64,000 bases of DNA from contig CP075496.1 of NCBI GenBank assembly GCA_021613535.1, positions 15,004,001 through 15,068,000 of the forward strand, read 5' to 3'. A model generated the notes under the pieces. The model was not told the DNA's origin. It did not search any database and worked only from the letters and a program-made list of their open reading frames with translations. This document shows, piece by piece, positions 54,375 through 62,004 of this stretch (positions are counted from its first letter, which is position 1; each line of letters opens with the position of its first letter). The position numbers were made by a program, and so were the translations under genes. This DNA is from Adineta vaga (taxonomy: Eukaryota > Rotifera).

Positions 54375-57300
54375 ATGATCCAAGAAGAAATACGTCAAGC
54401 TCGAGAACGTGCTGCCAAACAAGCTGATCAACGTGACCAACGCTCCGAAGCCCGCAACCAAACAATATCACGTTCTACTTCAACTACTTCCAAACCAACA
54501 AAAAATCTTTCAGTATCTTCTGAACTTCAAACTCCACCACAACATATTGTATCTCCAAATCCTGTCCCTGCTGCTATTGAATCAACTATCGATATTCCAA
54601 ATAATAATCTCCAATTAGAATCCGTCAACTGTGGTACAGAATCGCTTCTCTCTCAAAACACTACTCAAAACCACAACGAAATTATAAATATTAAGCCACC
54701 TGTCGAAGTCAAACACGAATCACTAGATTCTCCTATGGATTCCCATCAATCCAAAGCCATAATTGATAGTATTCCAACTTTTTCTGGAAATACACAAGAA
54801 AACGTTAACGAATGGTTAGAACTCGTCTCCCTCAAATTTGATATTCTTGGATATGATCAAGCACAGAGACGTCGTTTTATACCACAATACTTGACTGGAA
54901 ATGCTGTTAAGTGGCATCTAGCTCATCGTGACGGTCTTGCCAATTGGAATGAATATACAACAGCACTCACTGCTGCATTTCCTCAGACAAATGTCACCTC
55001 ACGTGATATGAACCTGCAAAACCTATGTAACCGCAAACAACAACAAACAGAACCATTTGTTGACTACTACGCTTCTATGCTTGAACTTTGTCGTCAACAT
55101 GATCCAGACATGGCAGATGTCCAAATTGTGGACTGGTTAAAAGCTGGTATGAAGAACTTTCTATATGAACGTCTTCAAGGTGAAGATTTTACTACACCTC
55201 AACTTCTCTTGGCTCGTGCTCAACGTCTCGAATTGGATCATGCTGTTCTTCAAGCTCGTAGAAATGGTTATGATTCTTCCTCATTTACTACTCCCAACAA
55301 TACAACATCTGAACCAATGTATTCTACTTGGCATGACAATCCATCATCATATCAATCTTTTTCCAATCAATCTGTCATGCCATCGTACCCATCACCATTA
55401 ATGTCTACTCCTGTTCCGTACCACACAAACACATTTACATCTCCGCACAACATCATCACCTCGTTCGCGTTCATCACGCCGTCCTATTATATGCTACACC
55501 TGCAATCAACCTGGTCATATCTCTCCGCAATGCCCACTACGCCCAAAATACTAAAGGGAGCCCGAGATGGTCGTGCCTCCCTCACCTCAATCAATCCATC
55601 ACTCATCGTCGTTTCTACATACATTAATGGTAATATTATTCCCGCAATGATTGATACAGGTGCTACTCATACATTAATAACCTATTCGCTTTTCAAATCT
55701 ATTTCTTCTGCTCGTATTGAAAAATCCTTCGCTACTACTGCTATGCTTGGTGATGCATCCACTACTATCAAAGTTTACGGTTCGGTTCCCCTATGCATAT
55801 ATATTAATCACATACCTACACATGTTTCAGCATTTGTTGTCGATTCCTTAGGTGTTGATCTTATTCTAGGACTCGATTGGTGTCGTACATATGATGTCAC
55901 AATCCGTGTTCGTCAACAACAACTTCTCCTGCACCATCCACAATTTGGCTATACAACCGTCTCATTTCAAGATCAATTTTCAATTCCTGTTCGTCTTAAA
56001 CAATCGATTCAACTTGCTCCTCACCATGAACATATTGTAACCTTAGTTACACCTTTATCATCTGCTCGTCAAGTAATTTACACTCCCGAATCAAACTTTT
56101 GCAAACAAAAGAATATTTTTATTCCAGAAGCAATTTTAAATATTAACTCTTTTGAAACTTCTATTGTCATTTCTAATCTTGTCAAAACACCATGTACATT
56201 GCGCAAAAATACAATCATTGGATTTATTAATTTCTTTCCTAGTCTATCTACTTCAACCAAAATTAGCGATCTTTCTTCTTCTCAAACTACAGCCTCCCTT
56301 ATCAGTCTCTCTTCCGTCATAACTAGCCTTCCTTCAGAGGTCGATTCAGTCATTCAAAACTTAGTTTCCTCTATATCTGATCCAACTGAACGAAATATTT
56401 TTTCCACCATTCTTCAACGGTATCGTCGAGTATTTGATACATCTCAACATACGATTGCAAAAACCAAACTTCCTCACGTCATCATTACAGGGGATCATTC
56501 ACCAATTAGCGTTCGTCCTTACTATCGCAATATTCAACAGCGTAAAGAACTTCAACAAGAAGTTGACAAACTCATCCTCGATAACATTGTCCGGCCGTCC
56601 ACTTCTCCTTGGTCCTCTCCAGCTTTATTGAAAAAGAAACCAGATGGTACTTTCCGTTTTCTCGTTGATTTCCGTCGACTCAATAAAATTACGAAGAAAG
56701 ACGCATATCCTCAACCCTCAGCCGAAGAATTAATTTATCGTCTTTCAGGACATAGCTACTTCACTAAACTTGATTTAAAAAGTGGTTATTTCCAGATTCC
56801 TATTGCAGAAGCGGATAAAGAGAAAACAGCATTCGTAACACCTGATGGACATTATGAATTTAATGTTCTCCCTCAAGGTCTTACGAATGCTCCTGCTAGC
56901 TTTCAGCGTGTGATGAACAATCTTCTTGCTACTGGTCGTTGGGATTATGTCGTTATCTATCTTGATGACATTGTAGTTTTTTCTCATTCATTGGAGGAAC
57001 ACGAGCGGCACGTCGATGAAGTCTTATCTATTTTGAACAATGCTCACTTCAAAGTTTCTCCATCTAAATGTACCATCGCCGCAAGAAAAATTGAGTTTCT
57101 TGGCCACGTAGTCACTTCAGCTACGGTTGAACCTTCACCTGATAAATTACAAGCCATTCTAGATATTCCACCACCACGCACATTATCACAAGCTAATCGT
57201 TTCCTTGGCAAAATTGGCTACTACCGTAAATTTATAGATGATTTTGCAAATATCGCCGCTCCACTTCATAAAGTCACCAACAAGACTCGAACCAAGCGAG

Positions 57301-59270
57301 ATGAGTTTTACTGGCATGCAGAACAACAGGCTGCGTTTGAAAAATTCAAGAAAATTCTCACTAGTGCTCCACTCTTTCTTCACTTTCCAGATTCTTCTCT
57401 TCCTTTTATTTTATCTACTGATGCTAGTCTTACACGTATTGCTGGTATACTCAAACAAAATACTCCTAGTGGTATGAAGATTTGCTACTATAAGTCTCGA
57501 CTGCTGTCAGACACCGAAACTAGATATTCGGCTACTGAACGCGAAGCACTTGCAATTTGCTGGTGTTTGGAACAACTTCGATCATGTATCGGCACTTCAC
57601 CAATCACAATAGAAACTGACCATGAACCTCTCTCAAAAATCGATAAAAATTTCACTATCCGCAATAAAAGAATCGATTATTGGTTTCTAAAACTACAGGA
57701 TATTCTGCCGCAAATTACTGCAATTAAATATCGCCGAGGAGTTGATAATGTTGGTCCTGACTTTCTTACTCGATATGAACCACTCCAAGATGAATCGTCC
57801 TTGTCACTATCAACTCCTTCTGTGGCTCTTCCACCACGAACCCTACCGTCACCAGCAATTGACAATAACTGGCCCGCCGGTACTGAAAATTGGGACCAGA
57901 TTGTTATCTCTCCTGTCGTAACTCGATCAAAAGCTCGAGCCATTTCTAATTCGAGTTGTAACACTTCTTCTACTACCACAAATGAGGATGATGGTGATAC
58001 TCTTATTTCAACTGATCTAACTTCACCTAAAAATCTTAGTCTACCACATATTCGCCAAGAGCAACATTCTGATCCTGAGATCTTTAGTATCACAGAACGC
58101 CTACGACAGAACCCTTCTGATTCACTATTTATCTTAAAAGATGACATGGTCTATCGCGTTCTCTCACCTGGAAAACATTCTAATCCTTCTACTGCTATAT
58201 ATCTTCCAAAATCTCTCCTTTCTCTTGTTCTTCATTTATATCATGATCACCCATTAAGCGGTCATTTTGGTGTTCATCGTACACTATCTCGAATTCGCGG
58301 AAAATACTGGTGGCCTAAAATGCACGCATCTGTTCGAAATTATATTGCCTCCTGCTCCCAATGCATACAACACAATATATCTCGAATTAAACCTCCGGGT
58401 CATCTAAAATCAATCACTCCTCCATCGAGTGTTTTTCAAATCCTACACATGGACTTTTGGGGTCCCGTCCGTACACCTTCCGCTAATGGTAATCGATATG
58501 TGCTAGTCCTTACGGACAATTTATCTAAATATGTGATAGCTGAAGCTCTACCCGACTGCACTGCTAAAACAGTCGCTCAAGTCCTGATCGATCGATTTAT
58601 CCTTATTCATGGAGCTCCAGAACGAATCATCACCGATAACGGCACTCACTTCAATAACCACCTACTGCGTAGCATCACAAACTCCATGAACATACCTCAT
58701 GCATTCTCCGCTGCGTATCATCCGCAAACGAACGGCCAAGTCGAGAGATTCAACGCAACTTTCGCTACCCAACTGGCCAAATATTGTGATGCGGATAAAA
58801 CAGACTGGGACAAATTTCTTCCATCGGTTGTATACGCTTACAATACCAGTGTCCACTCCACAACTCAACTAACCCCATATGAACTTGCTTTTGCGCGTCA
58901 CCCAAAAAGTCCTTTCGATCCTATTTCTCCTACCATCACATTACCCCCTTTCCACTCTTTTTATACATACCTAACACAAGCCCGACAACTTCTAACCAAT
59001 ACAGCGCGGACCAACATATTACAACAACAGTCTCATTGGCAACAACGGTACAACAATCATCGGCTCAACATCTCCTACCACAATGGTGACCTTGTTTATG
59101 TACATGTCAGTAATGGTCGTTCCAAACTCGATGCTCGCTATCGGGGTCCATGTACTGTTATTGACGTATCTGGTACCCAACACTATCTCGTACAGGATAA
59201 TCATACCGGTGCACAAGACTGGTGTCACGTTAATCAGCTATTACCTGCTATTAATCGTCATTCATCTTAG
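54375..59270 (+). CDS. gag-pol: Gag-Pol polyprotein of a Ty3/gypsy element
   Basis: A single open frame of 1,631 aa. Gag capsid-like region about 135-300 (NEWLELVSLKFDILGYDQAQ). Protease AMIDTGATHTLI (about 424-435). Reverse transcriptase with FRFLVDFRRLNKIT, FTKLDLKSGYFQIPI and the YLDDIVVFS catalytic box (about 862). RNase H LSTDASLTRIAGIL and FTIRNKRIDYW. Integrase zinc region (HPLSGHFGVHRT ... CSQC about 1290-1335) and DDE core (HMDFWGPV, IITDNGTHFNN, HPQTNGQVERFNATF). A GPY/F-like end, ARYRGPCTVIDVSGTQHYLV. No chromodomain. The CCHC zinc knuckle expected after the capsid is not in this frame: it lies in the +1 frame at 55492-55533, so the long ORF probably arose through a small indel in Gag. 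Confidence 0.95.
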   Translation: MIQEEIRQARERAAKQADQRDQRSEARNQTISRSTSTTSKPTKNLSVSSELQTPPQHIVSPNPVPAAIESTIDIPNNNLQLESVNCGTESLLSQNTTQNHNEIINIKPPVEVKHESLDSPMDSHQSKAIIDSIPTFSGNTQENVNEWLELVSLKFDILGYDQAQRRRFIPQYLTGNAVKWHLAHRDGLANWNEYTTALTAAFPQTNVTSRDMNLQNLCNRKQQQTEPFVDYYASMLELCRQHDPDMADVQIVDWLKAGMKNFLYERLQGEDFTTPQLLLARAQRLELDHAVLQARRNGYDSSSFTTPNNTTSEPMYSTWHDNPSSYQSFSNQSVMPSYPSPLMSTPVPYHTNTFTSPHNIITSFAFITPSYYMLHLQSTWSYLSAMPTTPKILKGARDGRASLTSINPSLIVVSTYINGNIIPAMIDTGATHTLITYSLFKSISSARIEKSFATTAMLGDASTTIKVYGSVPLCIYINHIPTHVSAFVVDSLGVDLILGLDWCRTYDVTIRVRQQQLLLHHPQFGYTTVSFQDQFSIPVRLKQSIQLAPHHEHIVTLVTPLSSARQVIYTPESNFCKQKNIFIPEAILNINSFETSIVISNLVKTPCTLRKNTIIGFINFFPSLSTSTKISDLSSSQTTASLISLSSVITSLPSEVDSVIQNLVSSISDPTERNIFSTILQRYRRVFDTSQHTIAKTKLPHVIITGDHSPISVRPYYRNIQQRKELQQEVDKLILDNIVRPSTSPWSSPALLKKKPDGTFRFLVDFRRLNKITKKDAYPQPSAEELIYRLSGHSYFTKLDLKSGYFQIPIAEADKEKTAFVTPDGHYEFNVLPQGLTNAPASFQRVMNNLLATGRWDYVVIYLDDIVVFSHSLEEHERHVDEVLSILNNAHFKVSPSKCTIAARKIEFLGHVVTSATVEPSPDKLQAILDIPPPRTLSQANRFLGKIGYYRKFIDDFANIAAPLHKVTNKTRTKRDEFYWHAEQQAAFEKFKKILTSAPLFLHFPDSSLPFILSTDASLTRIAGILKQNTPSGMKICYYKSRLLSDTETRYSATEREALAICWCLEQLRSCIGTSPITIETDHEPLSKIDKNFTIRNKRIDYWFLKLQDILPQITAIKYRRGVDNVGPDFLTRYEPLQDESSLSLSTPSVALPPRTLPSPAIDNNWPAGTENWDQIVISPVVTRSKARAISNSSCNTSSTTTNEDDGDTLISTDLTSPKNLSLPHIRQEQHSDPEIFSITERLRQNPSDSLFILKDDMVYRVLSPGKHSNPSTAIYLPKSLLSLVLHLYHDHPLSGHFGVHRTLSRIRGKYWWPKMHASVRNYIASCSQCIQHNISRIKPPGHLKSITPPSSVFQILHMDFWGPVRTPSANGNRYVLVLTDNLSKYVIAEALPDCTAKTVAQVLIDRFILIHGAPERIITDNGTHFNNHLLRSITNSMNIPHAFSAAYHPQTNGQVERFNATFATQLAKYCDADKTDWDKFLPSVVYAYNTSVHSTTQLTPYELAFARHPKSPFDPISPTITLPPFHSFYTYLTQARQLLTNTARTNILQQQSHWQQRYNNHRLNISYHNGDLVYVHVSNGRSKLDARYRGPCTVIDVSGTQHYLVQDNHTGAQDWCHVNQLLPAINRHSS
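55492..55554 (+). other. Out-of-frame CCHC zinc knuckle, Gag stop and candidate -1 slippery site
   Basis: In the frame one base ahead of the long ORF, 55492-55533 encodes CYTCNQPGHISPQC, a CX2CX4HX4C knuckle, followed by PLRPKY and TAA at 55552-55554. This frame is open only from 55402. The heptamer C CCA AAA (55542-55548) fits X XXY YYZ in the knuckle frame, and a -1 slip there enters the protease frame. This implies that Gag once ended here and Pol was reached by -1 frameshifting. The junction of the capsid and knuckle frames is most likely an indel near 55440-55446. Confidence 0.7.
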
Positions 59271-59559
59271 TGTTATTGATCGTCCAATTTACTGTGAAGT
59301 TTACTGGGATGTGGCAGCCCATATATATCACATCAATCATCATACTATTTATTTCTACATGTCATTATTCTTTCCTCTTTCTTCATTTCATTCTTACACA
59401 TACCATCATGCGAGTTGTGGCAGCTCGTATCATCATGGTTTACATGACTCATTCTCAATATACAACATTCTTGTCCATTCTGATTCCTTACATCATTGTT
59501 TATTTTTTATCATATATATACTCTCATTACTTGAGTATCTTATATACTTTCTTTTCATC

Positions 59560-59901
59560 ATGAAGTTTTTTCTTCTACTTTTCATTTTGATACAATTACA
59601 TCTCCTCAATGGCTCATGGTTCTCACCAAAAGTTGCTTCTCCTACCTCAGATGTCCACGTCAATGTTGTTAACCATGTCGCCGATGTCGTGCATAATTAT
59701 TCGAATCAATTTCAACCAACATGGCGCGATTACTCCATTATCTTTCTTCTTATTGTGGTTATTGGATCTTGTCTCATCGGTTGCTGTTGTCTGGCCTTTG
59801 TGTGCTTATATCGTCGGCTGCTGTTCCAACTTCTTCATCGCACTCCTACTACAGCTCATCATTCTGATAAGCCTACCACTCCTGTCTACATGATTACATA
59901 A
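59560..59901 (+). CDS. Third ORF of the retrotransposon: small membrane protein in the env position
   Basis: 113 aa starting at an ATG 290 bp after the Pol stop. A signal peptide (MKFFLLLFILIQLHLLNGSW), a short ectodomain (VASPTSDVHVNVVNHVADVV, with an NYSN glycosylation site), a transmembrane helix (DYSIIFLLIVVIGSCLIGCC) flanked by cysteines, and a basic/Thr-Pro-rich tail (RRLLFQLLHRTPTTAHHSDK). Far shorter than a fusogenic envelope and without any fusion peptide or furin site. The frame stays open upstream to 59083 only by overlap with pol. The function is unknown; it may be a truncated env or an unrelated accessory protein. Confidence 0.65.
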   Translation: MKFFLLLFILIQLHLLNGSWFSPKVASPTSDVHVNVVNHVADVVHNYSNQFQPTWRDYSIIFLLIVVIGSCLIGCCCLAFVCLYRRLLFQLLHRTPTTAHHSDKPTTPVYMIT

Positions 59902-59997
59902 ATGCGCGTATTATGGCCATCATTTATCTTTTTTTTCTTCTTTTCTCTCTTTTTCTGTTTTTCAACATTTTTTCGCTACCATGTGCTCTGCTTGTTT

Positions 59998-60009
59998 GAA
60001 GGGGGGAGG
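59998..60009 (+). other. Polypurine tract
   Basis: GAAGGGGGGAGG immediately before the 3' LTR, the expected plus-strand primer. Confidence 0.85.
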
Positions 60010-60178
60010 TGTCACGGCATTTTGCCGTGATATCTCATGAGTCAAGGCATTCCTTACTCATGTGTATATGATTCCTGAGTCATGTATACATGAGCAAGGA
60101 TATATATACGCGCTTCGCTTATGCTTGAGGGTGTCTTCCCTATTGTATTCTCTTTGATCACAATACATACTCATCACA
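60010..60178 (+). repeat. 3' LTR
   Basis: 169 bp, identical by eye to the 5' LTR; followed by the AATAT duplication. Confidence 0.95.
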
Positions 60179-60183
60179 AATAT

Positions 60184-61124
60184 CATTTGTATTTGAATCA
60201 AATTCCACAAATCAATTGATGATCATCAACTCCAGAAAATCGAGAAATATATTTTTCATATAGGGGGGTCTATCTTATGCCATCGGCTGATCACCATCTC
60301 TTATTGCTAAAATAAAATAATGATTTTTGTTATACCCTGAAGCTTATCTCGACCGCCTCTTAATTATAATTTATTACTCAGATTGACGTGTTTTGGGGGA
60401 AAAAACTACCTTAATTTCTTTAGTCATATCATGATCAACCATTTTCTGACACAGTTGACACGTAATCTATAAATAAACTTTTCATACACTACTATTATCC
60501 ATTTCAAAATAAAAGACGTGATTGTTTTTCCAATAACTTTATCATAATGATAGCTAGTAATGACGATGTTTTCGAATTTAAATTTAGTAGATGTTCTTGA
60601 AATATTCGATCTATTTGAATAAAGTTTTTTATTGACGATGATGAATATTGAATTGAACACCAACAGCGATAACTATAAACTACCGATAATCATTCATTTC
60701 GATATTTCTTTTCAAACTTTGTACTTTCACTAGTAATACACACATAGTTGGTATCATCAACTTATTCAATGGAAAGAAAATGAATCACTCAACAACCATG
60801 GTATGATTTTCATAGTAGTATTTGTCGTTGTACAATCAATCATATTCTTTTGTTCGAAGTTTTTTCTCAATTTTACCATCCGTTTAGTACAAATACTCAA
60901 GATTACTGTCAGTACGACGTTTAATAATACCGAGAATAATGACAACATCTTCGCTTTCTTTATAGGTAACATTATTGGATATTTATTAGCAATCGTAGTT
61001 GTTGTATTATGATTTATTTGAATCAAATTCACTAAACATCTTAAATACTTTATTATCAAGAAAAAAAAGATTTTACTTCTTATAACTTTTTATGTTATGT
61101 TTATCTTCTTCTTCTTCTTGATCT
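60184..61124. other. Intergenic, right flank of the retrotransposon
   Basis: AT-rich. Overlapping open frames at 60766-61059 (minus) and 60803-61012 (plus) are both hydrophobic or AT-driven and neither is supported. Confidence 0.45.
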
Positions 61125-61553
61125 TGGAGTAGAATTGTTGTTAGATTTTTTTATGGATTGATGTTGTCCAGTTTGTTGCATTTTTGTTCTATGTATAGGT
61201 GTAAATAGATATATAAACATAATTCTAATCGAAAAATACTGACAAATCATCTTTGAAAATTTTCACTGAGTCAATAAATTTTATTTTTCAGATGCTTTTA
61301 TAAATAAACTAACATCTCGTTCATTGATTTTATCTTAATGAAAAAGAGATTCTATTATAGATTAATCGCAACAACAAATGATGGATCATCTTGAATTCGT
61401 CGTGGAACATCAGAACCCAAAAAGAAATATAAACGTTTTCAATCATTATCACTGAAATAATCTTGAATTTTTAATATAGAAGCACGTAAATCACGAGGAT
61501 CCATCGATTTTGATTGAAAAGAAAAGAAAGTGGAATCAATGATTGTTTGCATT
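61125..61553 (-). pseudogene. Possible death-effector-domain-like gene relic
   Basis: The minus-strand frame from ATG at 61553 (MQTIIDSTFFSFQSKSMDP) gives DLRASILKIQDYFSDND, an in-frame TGA, then KRLYFFLGSDVPRRIQDDPS. After a frameshift near 61345 come KINERDVSLFIKASEK and KFIDSVKIF. The order of helices (RxL near the first helix, L-FL-G-D-PRR-x-DD, NERD-x-x-x-L) resembles a death-effector fold. A basic tail (NNNSTPRSRRRRR) at about 61125-61240 may belong to it. The TGA and frameshifts argue for a pseudogene. The family assignment is tentative. Confidence 0.35.
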
Positions 61554-61695
61554 TTTTATTACACAATCTTCTATTTCATTATTGTAAAAAGAAGATTTTA
61601 TGAAGTAATTACATCATACCAATATAATTACAATGTATATCACAAATTTCTTAGACGTGAGAAAGAATGAGAAAGCTATGATGTTTCGATTACAT

Positions 61696-61767
61696 CGCTT
61701 TGTAAATCAACGGAAGATTATTTTGCTACAGACAAAAACGTTGCGGGTTCGATCCCCGCCGAAGCAC
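61696..61767 (+). tRNA. tRNA-like cloverleaf, anticodon ACA (Cys UGU by rule), atypical
   Basis: D arm AATC-AACGGAA-GATT (61705-61719, four pairs), anticodon arm TTTTG-CTACAGA-CAAAA (61721-61737, five pairs), variable loop ACGTT, and T arm GCGGG-TTCGATC-CCCGC (61743-61759, five pairs). Acceptor CGCTTTG with CGAAGCA: six pairs including one G-U, the first pair being a C-A mismatch. T8 is present. The anticodon ACA is very rare in nuclear tRNA sets; cysteine normally uses GCA. CCA is directly after A61766, so a one-base register change is possible. Downstream T runs are interrupted. It could be a tRNA pseudogene, a diverged copy or a SINE head. Confidence 0.5.
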
Positions 61768-61875
61768 CACTTAAATCGAACGTGCACTCTTTCTCTTTAT
61801 TTTTATTATAATTGAGTAATATTTTTTACTTGTTTAACATTTATTCACCGTTTTATTTCTACTGTTATTAATTCA

Positions 61876-61883
61876 ATATATAA
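61876..61883 (+). promoter_or_regulatory. TATA-like element upstream of the U6-like sequence
   Basis: ATATATAA lies about 20-25 nt upstream of the U6-like start, roughly where external Pol III promoters have their TATA box. In AT-rich DNA this may be chance. Confidence 0.3.
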
Positions 61884-61898
61884 GAAACTTGCAAACGA

Positions 61899-61922
61899 TT
61901 GCTTATCGCCTAGTGCACATTA

Positions 61923-61954
<32 letters not shown>

Positions 61955-61995
61955 GGCCCCTAGGTTGTGGATGTGTAAGTGAATCTTCGGATAAA
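61899..61995 (+). ncRNA. U6 snRNA-like sequence with diverged 3' half
   Basis: The central block AATTGGAACGATACAGAGAA (61926-61945) followed by GATTAGCATGGCCCC matches the conserved U6 region, including the ACAGAGA box and the AGC triad. Upstream TGCTTATCGCCTAGTGCACA has the form of the U6 5' stem-loop. Downstream, only GGATG and scattered bases fit the internal stem-loop, and no terminal T run is seen after 61995. It is either a pseudogene or a truncated copy; a functional variant is less likely. Confidence 0.6.
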
Positions 61996-62004
61996 CGGTA
62001 ATTG

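Larger units (their letters stand above)
54124..60183 (+). mobile_element. Complete Ty3/gypsy LTR retrotransposon with target-site duplication
   Basis: Two 169-bp LTRs (54129-54297 and 60010-60178) appear identical. Each begins TGTCACGGCA and ends CATCACA. They are flanked by the 5-bp duplication AATAT at 54124-54128 and 60179-60183. Inside are a tRNA-Gly-like primer-binding site, a Gag-Pol ORF (54375-59270), a small membrane-protein ORF (59560-59901) and a polypurine tract. The order protease, reverse transcriptase, RNase H, integrase defines Ty3/gypsy. Identical LTRs indicate recent insertion; one frame anomaly in the Gag zinc-knuckle region is described separately. Confidence 0.95.

Noticed and set aside
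57677-58147. 156-codon minus ORF inside pol
   Set aside because: Antisense shadow of the integrase region.
59083-59559. Upstream part of the open frame containing the third retrotransposon ORF
   Set aside because: It overlaps pol in another frame and has no coding features; the ATG at 59560 starts a clear signal peptide.
60766-61059. Overlapping plus and minus ORFs in the retrotransposon flank
   Set aside because: Both are AT-driven; neither shows conserved features or splice signals.
61682-61688. Alternative tRNA acceptor strand TGTTTCG pairing with CGAAGCA
   Set aside because: It pairs fully but leaves 32 nt before the anticodon arm, about 13 too many for a normal D arm; the start at 61696 gives a standard cloverleaf.
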